From: WS-11 sp035275545
GTDB taxonomy: Bacteria; Eisenbacteria; RBG-16-71-46
Direction of reading: 5' to 3'
Assembly: GCA_035275545.1 (NCBI GenBank)
Contig: DATEMP010000272.1
Coordinates: forward strand, 1-64,000
DNA: 64,000 nt
Both the position numbers and the translations under genes were made by a program. The notes beneath the pieces were generated by a model. That model did no database searches and had not been told where the DNA came from. It worked only from the letters and a program-made list of their open reading frames with translations. Positions 17,180-26,043 of the stretch are shown here, piece after piece. Positions within the stretch are counted from its first letter, which is position 1. Each line of letters opens with the position of its first letter.

Positions 17180-18235
17180 TCAGCCCTCGGAAGTGCGCTT
17201 CCCGAGCCTCTCGACCGCCTCGTTCAGGTCCGCCTCAGAGGTGATGTTGTACCTGTCGAAGATCGCGCGAGTCTTGTGGCCCGTGAGCTTCATCGCCACC
17301 CGCTCGTCGATGTTGGCCCGGACGAGGTTCCGCACGGCCGTACGCCGGAAGTCGTGGACCAACTTGCCGGGCAGCTTGGCCTCCTTACAGGCAGCCTCCC
17401 ACGCCTTACGGAACGTGCCGAGTTGGCTACCGTCGCTGCGCGGAAAAAGCCACGGAGTGCCACTGGCGAGGGCCCGCTCGCACTGGCGGACGATCAGGAC
17501 TCGGAGGGCCGGGTGGGCTGCGAAGGGGAAGCTCCGAGGCTCCTCATTCTTCGTCTCCCCTCTGTGGAGCAAGACCCTCGCGTTCTCGAAGTCGATGTGC
17601 TCTCGCAAAGTCAGTTGCCGCACCTCGCCAACACGCCACCCCGTGATGTACATGAACTCGACCGCCGGCCGCAGGTCCTCGGGCAGATGCGTCAGAAGCC
17701 GCTCGAACTGGTCAGGCTCGAAGAAGCCCTGTCGGGCGTTGCGGACGACGACTGTCGGTAGCGGCGGGACCGTCGCGAGCAGTTCGGCCTCCACTGCGAG
17801 CCGACACATGCGCCCCCAGATGACGAGTTCGTAGCGCACTGTGGCCGGACGTGCGCCCTCGGCGAGACGAGTGGTCACGTACTCCTTCAGGAGCCGATGG
17901 CTCACATCCACTGGGCGTAGCCGCTTGAACGCCTTACGAAGGTGCTTCACGCGGCCGAGCATGTCCTTCGTGGACTTGCGCTCGTTCGTCTTGTAGTCGG
18001 CCTCGATGAGGCGGACGAGGTCGTCGAAGGTGGTGCGCTCAATCTGGGGCCCGAGGACACGGCGCTCGATGACTTCGGTCCGGCGCTTCTCCAGCAAGGC
18101 GAGGGCAAGCTGCTGGTCGGTGGAGTGAGAGGACTCCCGATACTCGCGCCCGTTCACCGTGAACCGGATGTACCACACGCCTCTCCGGCAATAGACCGAC
18201 CCGAGCTTGGCGTCCTTCTTCTTACGGCGTGCCAT
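17180..18235 (-). CDS. Tyrosine-type site-specific recombinase/integrase
   Basis: 351 residues. An N-terminal arm-type DNA-binding region ('GSVYCRRGVWYIRFTVNGREYRES') precedes a SAM-like core-binding domain (about 70-160) and the catalytic domain. Catalytic residues are visible: R201 (GWRVGEVRQL), K229 (TKNEEP), H294 and R297 (HDFRRTAV), H320 (GHKTRAIF) and nucleophile Y329. It inserts and excises the element at tRNA-Lys. ATG 18235 has GGGAG upstream; the open frame before it is not conserved-looking. The gene's 3' end faces attL, typical of tRNA-targeting islands. Confidence 0.95.
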   Translation of the reverse strand: MARRKKKDAKLGSVYCRRGVWYIRFTVNGREYRESSHSTDQQLALALLEKRRTEVIERRVLGPQIERTTFDDLVRLIEADYKTNERKSTKDMLGRVKHLRKAFKRLRPVDVSHRLLKEYVTTRLAEGARPATVRYELVIWGRMCRLAVEAELLATVPPLPTVVVRNARQGFFEPDQFERLLTHLPEDLRPAVEFMYITGWRVGEVRQLTLREHIDFENARVLLHRGETKNEEPRSFPFAAHPALRVLIVRQCERALASGTPWLFPRSDGSQLGTFRKAWEAACKEAKLPGKLVHDFRRTAVRNLVRANIDERVAMKLTGHKTRAIFDRYNITSEADLNEAVERLGKRTSEG

Positions 18236-18475
18236 GTGTACTCCCGTCGTGCAAGATGTCGAGCGCGCACGTCCGGGTGGCGTTGGGTGGTCCGTCAATT
18301 CTACCGTGACCTGCGAGTCGCGCGCGAGGGCGATCGTCATTCTGAGAGCATCTACGGCGGTCGATTCTCACGCTGCACCCCGCTTTCGCCACTTTCGGTC
18401 TCATGACCCCTGTCATCGGCCGGTTGTGCGCGGGGCTCAAGGCCGGCCGGCCAGCGAGGGCAAGTCGCGCCCGGC

Positions 18476-18628
18476 TCATTCGATTGCCTCGGCGTAGATG
18501 AAGTCGGCGTTGGGGAAGTACTCGTGCATGGAGAGGAGTAGGTGCCCGACTCCCTGACGCGTGGACAGCCTCCAATCCATGCGCGGGTAGCCCGGTCGTA
18601 CGATCGTGACGCGCCACGTGGGGCTCAC
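18476..18628 (-). CDS. Small phage-type hypothetical protein
   Basis: 50 residues from a GTG overlapping the stop of the gene before it (GTGA). The sequence 'TWRVTIVRPGYPRMDWRL' through 'HEYFPNADFIYAEAIE' has no domain I recognise. It is last of four tightly overlapping small genes, a layout typical of phage or satellite early operons. Short length and lack of family keep confidence moderate; the chained overlaps are the main support. Confidence 0.5.
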   Translation of the reverse strand: MSPTWRVTIVRPGYPRMDWRLSTRQGVGHLLLSMHEYFPNADFIYAEAIE

Positions 18629-18837
18629 GCTGCCTCCACGGTGAAGCCGTCTTCGCGCATCCCAGCCACGAGGTTGAGGACGTAGCGGGGCTCGACTGCC
18701 AGCGCGCCCCCGAACCAAGTTCCGTCCGTGTGCTCCTTGAGCCACGCGGTTGCAGCGGCCGTCAGCGGCCGGACAAGCACCACGCTCCCGTGGCCATCGA
18801 CTCGGGCGTCCGTGCGCGCCTTGCGGCGGGCACTCAC
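18625..18837 (-). CDS. Small phage-type hypothetical protein
   Basis: 70 residues from a GTG overlapping the preceding stop. The centre 'PLTAAATAWLKEHTDGTWFGGALAVEPRYVLNLVAGM' resembles small proteins common in actinophage and soil phage genomes (pattern 'T..A..WL......WFGGAL.VE.RY...LV.GM...G'). Function is unknown there too. It is third in the four-gene operon. Confidence 0.6.
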   Translation of the reverse strand: MSARRKARTDARVDGHGSVVLVRPLTAAATAWLKEHTDGTWFGGALAVEPRYVLNLVAGMREDGFTVEAA

Positions 18838-19094
18838 ATGGCCTCCGCGTCGTCGTGGTGCGAGTAGATGAGGAGCGTCCCAACCGGGAAACCGATGCCG
18901 GGCGTGAGGGTGGAGGGTTCGGCAAGCCACGCGGCCAGCGCGGACACGTGCTCGGGGGACGTGGCGAAGACGGTCTCGACGGACCCGCCAACCGAGGGAA
19001 CTTCCCGAACGAAGGCCGCAGGGATGCCACGGTCAGCGGCAGCGCGGCCGGCGGCGAAGCGGTCACCCTTGGCGACAGCGGAGATGTAGGCCAC
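18834..19094 (-). CDS. Hypothetical protein of the element
   Basis: 86 residues ('MAYISAVAKGDRFAAGRAAADRG' start, ending 'YSHHDDAEAM'). No family is recognised. It overlaps the next gene by GTGA-type coupling and follows the first gene of the operon by 3 bases. The tight packing and phage-like neighbours are the support. Confidence 0.55.
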   Translation of the reverse strand: MAYISAVAKGDRFAAGRAAADRGIPAAFVREVPSVGGSVETVFATSPEHVSALAAWLAEPSTLTPGIGFPVGTLLIYSHHDDAEAM

Positions 19095-19097
19095 GGG

Positions 19098-19457
19098 TCA
19101 CCCGACCTTCTGCGCGCACGCGCCGTTGAGGGCGAAGCCGTCCACGAAGTCCACGGCCTCGTGCCAGCGGCCGAACCGGGCAACCTTCCACTCGCGCTTG
19201 ACCGCGTAGACGCGCCAGCCGTGCGCGAGGGCCACCCGGTTGAGCCGGTCTTTCGTCGTGACCGTGTGCCACCCGCCCGTGTGGAGAGAGATGCGGCCGT
19301 CCGGGTAGAAGCGGACAACGATCGTCGAGTGAAGCCGAAGGCCGATGCAGACGCCAAGGTCCGCGAGCGTGGTGTTGTTCGCGATGATGCGCGAGTCGCG
19401 CCCGTTGAGGGCTTCGAGTGCTTCCGCGTAGGTCGTCGGGATGTTGTTGCGTGACAC
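19098..19457 (-). CDS. Hypothetical protein of the element
   Basis: 119 residues, first gene of the four-gene minus-strand operon. 'VVRFYPDGRISLHTGGWHTVTTKDRLNRVA' has the look of a small beta-rich phage protein seen in many actinophage genomes ('v.l.t.GW.T.TT..R.N'), where its job is unknown. Two palindromes lie 80-120 bases upstream and may control it. Confidence 0.65.
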   Translation of the reverse strand: MSRNNIPTTYAEALEALNGRDSRIIANNTTLADLGVCIGLRLHSTIVVRFYPDGRISLHTGGWHTVTTKDRLNRVALAHGWRVYAVKREWKVARFGRWHEAVDFVDGFALNGACAQKVG

Positions 19458-20087
19458 GTTGCCTCCGTCGTTGTCGTCGAGCGAGATTGCTTCGACGGAG
19501 GCGCATCACTTCACGGCGCGTGCCACGTTCGGACGTGTTCGCGAACAATCGTGCAGCGAATTGCGGCGCAATTCCGTGCGAGGTTGTCAGCGAAGATGAA
19601 CGCGAGAGGGCAAGCGTGTTTCGTGCGTGCGAATCGGGGCATCTCGCGCGGAGTGCTGCGCGAATCCGCACGACGATGAAGCCCCTCGCTGCTGCCTCGC
19701 GCGAAGGGGAACCGACGCGGGCGGAAACCGGAACCGTGCGGCAGGCGGCAATGAGAGAGGACGGGCGGGCGGGCGCGTCTTAGTCGCGGGCGCGGGCGCG
19801 TATGATTGACGCGTGGGTGCACGCGTGTGCGCGTCTTGTAGAGGGTGGGGGGACGACCCCAAGTGCGGAACGGCTCCCGCTGGGCATGGTCCGCGTCAGC
19901 GAAAACCTGACCCCTGTGCAAGCCCGCCCGGCTAGACGGAGGGGGTTCAACGTTTGATCTCAGAGCCTCCTGCCCGCACACGTATTCCTCTGCCTCGTAC
20001 GACCTTGCGGTGCAGGTCCGAGACTGCGAGACTGCCACGGAAACCATTCACCCAACTGCAACTTCGTGGACTCCATGGAGCCCTGCC
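19458..20087. other. 630-bp intergenic region between divergent element operons
   Basis: No convincing gene on either strand; the open frames here are Arg/Pro-rich and unlike proteins. It separates the minus-strand small-gene operon from the plus-strand restriction operon, so it should hold both promoters. Two palindromes at 19536-19574 stand out. I could not identify a clear -35/-10 pair. Confidence 0.5.
19536..19574. promoter_or_regulatory. Two palindromes, possible operators of the divergent control region
   Basis: TGTTCGCGAACA at 19536-19547 is a perfect 12-bp palindrome. GAATTGC-GGC-GCAATTC at 19558-19574 is a 7-bp inverted repeat with a 3-nt centre. They lie 80-120 bases upstream of the 19457 start. 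Such pairs are typical of phage-type repressor operators, but the binding protein is unknown. Confidence 0.35.
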
Positions 20088-23075
20088 GTGGCCGATGTCG
20101 TCATCGAGAACCCGATCCTCAACTCCCCGTTCGAGGAACCCGGGCGGCACTTCAAGTTCACCGACGATGGCATCACCGACGAGGTCGTCGAGACCCGGCG
20201 CACCAGCTCCTACTTCGTCCCGATCCCGGCCGCCAAGAAGCGTGGCGGGCAGCTCGCGTTCGACACCGAGTGGACGAAGGACCGGATCGAGGAGAACCGG
20301 CAGATCAACCGCATCCGTGAGCGGGTCTCGCAGTGGCGCAAGGGCGGGCACGCGGGGAACCTGACTTCGACCACTCGTAGGCTGCTGGCCTACTGGAGCG
20401 AGCCCGACCGCGAGAAGAAGCTGTTCTTCTGCCAGATCGAGGCGCTGGAGACTGCGATCTATCTCACCGAGGCGGCGAGGGAGTTCGGTGACACGTGGAT
20501 CGAGAACGAGCTGCGGCGAGGCAATGAAGACGCGAACCCGCTGCTGAACCGCATCGCCTTCAAGATGGCGACCGGGAGTGGAAAGACCGTCGTCATGGGG
20601 ATGCTGATCGCGTGGCAGGCCCTCAACAAGCTCGCGAACCCGCAGGACGGCCGCTTCTCCGACGCCTTCCTGCTCATCACGCCCGGGATCACCATCCGCG
20701 ACCGGCTGCGCGTACTCCTGCCCAACGACCCGCAGAACTACTACCGCGAGCGCGACATCCTGCCCGGCGACCTGCTGATCGAGCTGGAGAAGGCCAAGAT
20801 CAGCATCATCAACTTCCACAAGCTGAAACCACGCGAGAAGCAGGCAGTCAGCAAGTTGAACAAGAGCATCCTGCGCGCGGAGCAGACTGGGGCGTTCACC
20901 GAGACGCCGGATGAGATGGCCCGCCGCGTGTGCCGCGAGCTGGGGAACAAGAAGAACATCGTTGTGATCAACGACGAATCGCACCACTGCTACCGCAGGC
21001 GGGTGGCAGAGGAGGACGGCGAGAAGCTCGTTGGGGACGACAGGCGGGAAGCCGAAAAGCGGAACGAGGAGGCGCGCGTCTGGATTTCCGGCATCGAGGC
21101 CATCAAGTCGAAGGTTGGCGTCAAGGTGGTCTACGACCTCTCCGCCACACCATTCTTCCTGCGCGGCTCTGGCTACTCGGAGGGCACGCTGTTCCCGTGG
21201 GTCGTATCGGACTTCTCCCTGATCGACGCCATCGAGTCCGGCATTGTGAAGGTTCCTCGCGTCCCGGTCGCGGACGACTCGGTCACGGGCACGCAGCCGA
21301 TCTACCGCGACATCTGGGTCCGTATCCGAGAAGCACTGCCCAAGAAAGGTCGAGGGAGCAACGAGCTGTCCGGCCCACCGGTCCTCCCTGCCGAGCTTGA
21401 AGGCGCTCTCCGCACTCTCTACGCCAACTACAAGAAGTACTACGAGAGCTGGGAGCAGGACGCAGAGTCCCGGGAGAAGGGCCAGACCCCGCCGGTCTTC
21501 ATCGTCGTCTGTCAGAACACGAACATCTCGAAGCTGGTCTACGACTTCATCGCGGGCTGGGAGAAGAAGCTCGCTGACGGCAGTCCGGTGCTCGTTCCCG
21601 GGGCGCTGCCGATCTTCAGCAATGTTGCCGACGGGCAGTGGACCGTGCGGCCGAACACGATCCTCGTGGACAGCGAGCAGTTGGAGTCCGGTGAGGCCAT
21701 GAGCGATGACTTCAAGAAGATCGCTGCCATCGAGATCGACGAGTTCAAGGCGGAGTACCGTCTGCGCTTCCCCGGCCGCGATGCCGACCAGCTCACCGAC
21801 GAGGACCTCCTGAGAGAGGTCATGAACACCGTGGGCAAGCCGGGCAAGCTGGGCGAGGAGATCAAGTGCGTGGTCTCGGTGTCGATGCTCACAGAAGGAT
21901 GGGACGCGACCACCGTCACCCACATCCTCGGCGTCCGAGCGTTCGGTACGCAGCTCCTGTGCGAGCAAGTCGTGGGACGCGGGCTACGACGCCGACGGTA
22001 CGTCGCCAACGCCGAGGGTAGGTTCGACCCCGAGTACGCCGAAGTGTTCGGGGTACCGTTCTCGTTCATCCCGTGCTCTGGCTCGGCTGCCAACCCGAAG
22101 CCGGGGCCGATGCCGACGCGGGTGCGGGCGCTTGAAGATCGCATCGCCTGCGAGATCACGTTCCCGCGCGTGACGGGCTACCGTTACGAGCTTCCTTCAG
22201 AGCGCCTCACTGTCACCTTCGCGGACGACTCGAAACTCGCCCTGACGACCGAAGATGTGGCGACCATCACCGAGAACGCTCCCATCGTCGGGCAGTCCAC
22301 GTTTCACAACCTCGATGACCTGAAGGGACGCCGCGAGCAGGAGGTGGATTTCTGGCTCGCGAAGACGGTGCTAGAAGGCTATTTCGCAGACCCCGAGGGC
22401 AACGTGAAACCGTGGCTGTTCCCGCAACTCCTCCTGATCGCCCGGCGATGGCGCAGCGAGTGCCTCCAGCTCAAGGACGACACGTTCCCTCAGCTCCTGC
22501 TCTTGCAAGAGCGCGCGAGGGAGGCCGCCGACCGCATCTACCACGCCATCGTCAGCTCGACCGAGGGCGAGAAACGGCTGAAGCCCATCCTACGCCCCTA
22601 CGACACGGTGGGCTCGACCCGACACGTGGACTTCGATACGACCCGTCCCGTGTACGTCACGCGCGCCGACAAGAGCCACGTCTCGCACGTCGTGGCCGAC
22701 ACCGAGTCGTGGGAGCAGAAGATGGCGCAGGGCCTGGAGGACATGGACGAGGTTGTCCACTACGTGAAGAACCAGAACCTCGGGTTCACGATCCCTTACA
22801 CGCTCGACGGGCAGGAGCGCGCCTACGTGCCGGACTTCATCGTGCATGTGGACGACGGCCACGGCCGCGAGGACCTGCTCAACCTGATAGTCGAGGTCAG
22901 CGGCGAGAAGAAGAAGGACAAGGCGGCGAAGGTCGCCACGGCGCGGAGCATGTGGGTCCCGGCGATCAACGCGCATGGCGGCGTCGGACGCTGGGCCTTC
23001 ATCGAGGTCTCCGATCCGTGGGACGCCAAGAATACGATCCGCGCAGCGATCCAGTCGCCGACGACGGCCAGCTGA
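20088..23075 (+). CDS. Type III-like restriction enzyme Res subunit (SF2 helicase plus nuclease)
   Basis: 995 residues from a GTG with GGAG 7 bases ahead. Motifs in order: Walker A 'MATGSGKT' (160-167), DESH (296-299), 'SATP' (352-355), the RecA2 segment 'VSMLTEGWDATTVTHILG', motif VI 'QVVGRGLRRR' (about 628), and a C-terminal nuclease core 'VPDFI' (P915, D916) with 'VEVSGEKKKDK' (E936-K945). It would translocate or switch on DNA with ATP and cleave together with the methyltransferase that follows. Its length fits the ~1000-residue Res proteins paired with large Mods. It comes before Mod, the reverse of classical type III order. Confidence 0.9.
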   Translation: MADVVIENPILNSPFEEPGRHFKFTDDGITDEVVETRRTSSYFVPIPAAKKRGGQLAFDTEWTKDRIEENRQINRIRERVSQWRKGGHAGNLTSTTRRLLAYWSEPDREKKLFFCQIEALETAIYLTEAAREFGDTWIENELRRGNEDANPLLNRIAFKMATGSGKTVVMGMLIAWQALNKLANPQDGRFSDAFLLITPGITIRDRLRVLLPNDPQNYYRERDILPGDLLIELEKAKISIINFHKLKPREKQAVSKLNKSILRAEQTGAFTETPDEMARRVCRELGNKKNIVVINDESHHCYRRRVAEEDGEKLVGDDRREAEKRNEEARVWISGIEAIKSKVGVKVVYDLSATPFFLRGSGYSEGTLFPWVVSDFSLIDAIESGIVKVPRVPVADDSVTGTQPIYRDIWVRIREALPKKGRGSNELSGPPVLPAELEGALRTLYANYKKYYESWEQDAESREKGQTPPVFIVVCQNTNISKLVYDFIAGWEKKLADGSPVLVPGALPIFSNVADGQWTVRPNTILVDSEQLESGEAMSDDFKKIAAIEIDEFKAEYRLRFPGRDADQLTDEDLLREVMNTVGKPGKLGEEIKCVVSVSMLTEGWDATTVTHILGVRAFGTQLLCEQVVGRGLRRRRYVANAEGRFDPEYAEVFGVPFSFIPCSGSAANPKPGPMPTRVRALEDRIACEITFPRVTGYRYELPSERLTVTFADDSKLALTTEDVATITENAPIVGQSTFHNLDDLKGRREQEVDFWLAKTVLEGYFADPEGNVKPWLFPQLLLIARRWRSECLQLKDDTFPQLLLLQERAREAADRIYHAIVSSTEGEKRLKPILRPYDTVGSTRHVDFDTTRPVYVTRADKSHVSHVVADTESWEQKMAQGLEDMDEVVHYVKNQNLGFTIPYTLDGQERAYVPDFIVHVDDGHGREDLLNLIVEVSGEKKKDKAAKVATARSMWVPAINAHGGVGRWAFIEVSDPWDAKNTIRAAIQSPTTAS

Positions 23076-23085
23076 GGGAACAGCC

Positions 23086-25794
23086 ATGCCACTAAAGAAG
23101 CCACCGGGCCGGCCGAAGCCGGTAAAGAATGCGAAGACGGGTGTCACGTCGGTCAAACACAAGGACAAGCGGACCAACATCCCAACGCAGGAGCTAAGGG
23201 ACTTCGTCGCCGAGGCCGAAACCCGCCCGAAGACGGTCCTCTACCCGCGCGATCCCTCGCTCGATCCTCAGCTCGTCTGGAAGGGCAAGGACGAGCAGGA
23301 CCAGCAGTCGCTCACGGTGCCTGCGGTTCCGGTCTACATCCAGGAGAAGATCCACCCGCAGGCGATCATCGAGGAGCTGCGCGCGCGCTCGGCAAGCGGA
23401 GCGGAACCACCCCTCGAACTGTTCGCCGACTTCAACGGGATCGCGTTCGAGCAGCTCGTGGACTTCTACCATCACGAGCAGAACTGGGCGAACCGCATGA
23501 TCCTCGGCGACTCGCTACTGGTGATGACCTCCCTCGCCGAGAAGGAGGGGCTCAAGGGCAAGGTCCAGACGATCTACTTCGACCCGCCCTACGGGATCAA
23601 GTTCGGCTCGAACTGGCAGGTGAGCACGCGGAAGCGGGACGTGAGAGACGGCAAGGTCGAAGATGCCACGCGGCAGCCTGAGCAGATCCGCGCGTTCCGC
23701 GACACGTGGAAGCTCGGCATCCATTCGTACCTCGCCTACATGCGAGACCGGCTCATGGCGGCGCGTGACCTGCTCACGGAGACGGGCAGCCTCTTCGTCC
23801 AGATGGGTGACGAGAACATCCATCTTGTCCGTGCGGTCTTGGACGAGGTCTTCGGAAGCGAGGACTTCGTGGCACTGATCTCGTTCAAGAAGACTGGGTA
23901 CCAAGCCAGTGCTCTTCTACCGAGCAACTTCGACTTCATCCTCTGGTACGCCAAGCACCGCGATCAGGTCAAGTTCCGCCAGCTACACGTCTCGAAGCTC
24001 ACAAGCTCCGCGTTTGTTGGTCAAGACCTGTGGCTTGAACTGCTGGACGGAACTCGTCGCAGGTTGAGTTCGGAGGAGAGCGAGGATCTGGAGTCTGTCC
24101 CCGACGGTGGCCGCGTCTTCCGACACAAGCTGGCCGAGTCTGCCGGAGCTGCTTCCGTACGGCAGCCTTTCGAGTTCCACGGTCGGACCTTCGAGCCGAA
24201 GGATGGCAAACACTGGTCCACTACGATCGACGGCCTGCGGCGCCTTGTCGTGGCCAACCGGTTGATGGTGATCGGGAAGTCACTACGATACGTGAACTAC
24301 CTCGCTGACTTCCCCGTGACGCCACTTACGACGAACTGGACGGACACCGTGGTGAGCGGCTTCTCGGACCCGCAGAGGTACGTGGTTCAGACGAGTCTGA
24401 AGGTTGTCGAGCGGTGCGTGCTCATGACCACCGACCCCGGCGATCTTGTGCTTGACCCGACCTGCGGCAGCGGCACGACGGCCGTCGCTGCAGAGCAGTG
24501 GGGACGACGCTGGATCACGATCGACACGAGCCGCGTGGCCCTCGCGCTCGCGCGCACCCGTCTGATGGCCGCTCGCTACCCGTACTACCTATTGGCCGAC
24601 TCACCCGAGGGACTCCGCAAGGGGGCCGAGATCACGGGGCGGGTTCCGCCCGAGCACCGAACCGACGGGGACATCCGCAAGGGCTTCGTGTACGAACGTG
24701 TCCCGCACGTCATGCTCAAATCCATCGCGAACAACCCGGACATCAGAGAGGGCATGTCACGCGAGCAGATCGACGCGGCCATCGCCCGCCACGCGGAGAC
24801 CGAGATCCTCTTTGACCGGCCCTACGAAGACTCAAAGCGCATCCGCGTCAGCGGCCCGTTCACTGTCGAGAGCCTCTCCCCCCACCGTGTGCTCGCGACC
24901 GACGACGAGCACCCAGGTTCCGAGACGAGCCAGCACGACGGCGGTCCCCCGTTCGAGACCACGATCCTGGAGAACCTGAAGAAGGCTGGAGTCCAGAACA
25001 CCTTCAAGAACGAGCGGCTGGTCTTCGAGCGGATTGAACCGTTCGCGGGTACGTGGATTCACGCGCAGGGCTTCTACACCGACAAGCTCGGCGGCTCGAA
25101 GCGCGTGGCCATCTCCATCGGCCCCGAGCACGGCACGGTCGGCCCCGAACAGCTCAAGGAGGCCGCGAAGGAGTCCATCAAGGGTGTCGGCTTCGACATG
25201 ATCGTGGTCTGCGGCTTCGCGTTCGATCCACACGTCTACGAGACCGCCAAGCAGATCGAGCCGGACGCGACAGCGGGCGACGGTACCCGCAAGGTTGCCG
25301 AGCCGGGCACGCAGTACGGGCGCCTCCCGGTGCTGCTGGCGCGCATGAACCCAGACCTTCTCAACGACGACCTGCTCAAGAAGACGGGCGCAGGGAACCT
25401 CTTCATGGTCTTCGGCGAGCCCGAGATCAAGCTCGACCGCGAGAAGGACGGCAAGTGGACCGTGACCCTCAAGGGGCTCGATGTCTACGACCCGACGACG
25501 GGCGAGGTCCGCAACTCCTCGACCGACGACATCGCGTGTTGGTTCATCGACACGGACTACAACGGCGAGAGCTTCTTCGTCAGGCACGCCTACTTCACGG
25601 GCGCCGAAGAGCCGTACGAGAGGTTGCAGCGGGCGCTGCGAGCGGAGATCGACGAGGCGGCGTGGTCAACGCTCTACTCGACGAAGAGCCGGCCCTTCGA
25701 GCAGCCGAAGAGCGGGAAAGTCGCGATCAAGGTCATCAACCACTACGGCGACGAGGTCCTGAAGGTCGTCGAGCTAGTCTCGGGTCGGAAGTAG
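23086..25794 (+). CDS. Type III-like site-specific DNA methyltransferase (Mod), beta class
   Basis: 902 residues, 10 bases after the Res stop. Catalytic motif IV DPPY is at 166-169 and the AdoMet-binding motif I 'DPTCGSGTTAVAA' follows at 457-469. That order defines beta-class N6-adenine (or N4-cytosine) methyltransferases. The ~290 residues between hold the target-recognition region. The last ~400 residues are extra compared with standard Mods (~650) and look like a second domain ('KRVAISIGPEHGTVGPEQL...DMIVVCGFAFDPHV'). It modifies the host target site and supplies specificity to Res. Confidence 0.92.
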   Translation: MPLKKPPGRPKPVKNAKTGVTSVKHKDKRTNIPTQELRDFVAEAETRPKTVLYPRDPSLDPQLVWKGKDEQDQQSLTVPAVPVYIQEKIHPQAIIEELRARSASGAEPPLELFADFNGIAFEQLVDFYHHEQNWANRMILGDSLLVMTSLAEKEGLKGKVQTIYFDPPYGIKFGSNWQVSTRKRDVRDGKVEDATRQPEQIRAFRDTWKLGIHSYLAYMRDRLMAARDLLTETGSLFVQMGDENIHLVRAVLDEVFGSEDFVALISFKKTGYQASALLPSNFDFILWYAKHRDQVKFRQLHVSKLTSSAFVGQDLWLELLDGTRRRLSSEESEDLESVPDGGRVFRHKLAESAGAASVRQPFEFHGRTFEPKDGKHWSTTIDGLRRLVVANRLMVIGKSLRYVNYLADFPVTPLTTNWTDTVVSGFSDPQRYVVQTSLKVVERCVLMTTDPGDLVLDPTCGSGTTAVAAEQWGRRWITIDTSRVALALARTRLMAARYPYYLLADSPEGLRKGAEITGRVPPEHRTDGDIRKGFVYERVPHVMLKSIANNPDIREGMSREQIDAAIARHAETEILFDRPYEDSKRIRVSGPFTVESLSPHRVLATDDEHPGSETSQHDGGPPFETTILENLKKAGVQNTFKNERLVFERIEPFAGTWIHAQGFYTDKLGGSKRVAISIGPEHGTVGPEQLKEAAKESIKGVGFDMIVVCGFAFDPHVYETAKQIEPDATAGDGTRKVAEPGTQYGRLPVLLARMNPDLLNDDLLKKTGAGNLFMVFGEPEIKLDREKDGKWTVTLKGLDVYDPTTGEVRNSSTDDIACWFIDTDYNGESFFVRHAYFTGAEEPYERLQRALRAEIDEAAWSTLYSTKSRPFEQPKSGKVAIKVINHYGDEVLKVVELVSGRK

Positions 25795-25797
25795 TTG

Positions 25798-26043
25798 ATG
25801 CGGTTCACCACGCTGAGCTCGAAGACTCCAGAAGTCTTCGTCGAGCTTCGCCCCTCGGCCGACGGCTGCTACTTCTCCGCTCGCATCGAAGGAGCGCCCG
25901 ACCGGCTCCCTCGCATCTTCGTGGGCGTTCTCGGCTCCCGCGATGAGGCCATCTCCCAGGCCACGCGCTGGGCGCTCGGCTGGCTGCAGAGGCTGCGAGG
26001 GCACCGCTGTCCATCAGGGGCGCAGCGATCTGTATGGCCGTGA
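25798..26043 (+). CDS. Small hypothetical protein in the restriction operon
   Basis: 81 residues; the ATG lies 4 bases after the Mod stop (TTG 25795 is also in frame). 'PEVFVELRPSADGCYFSARI' reads as a beta hairpin followed by a helix 'SRDEAISQATRWALGWLQRL'. No family recognised. It overlaps the SIR2-like gene by 10 bases. The position between Mod and SIR2 suggests a partner or antitoxin-like role, but that is only context. Confidence 0.6.
   Translation: MRFTTLSSKTPEVFVELRPSADGCYFSARIEGAPDRLPRIFVGVLGSRDEAISQATRWALGWLQRLRGHRCPSGAQRSVWP

Noticed and set aside
19511..20047. Minus-strand frames of 91-178 codons in the element control region
   Set aside because: Arg/Pro/His-rich, no ribosome site, no resemblance to proteins; treated as non-coding.
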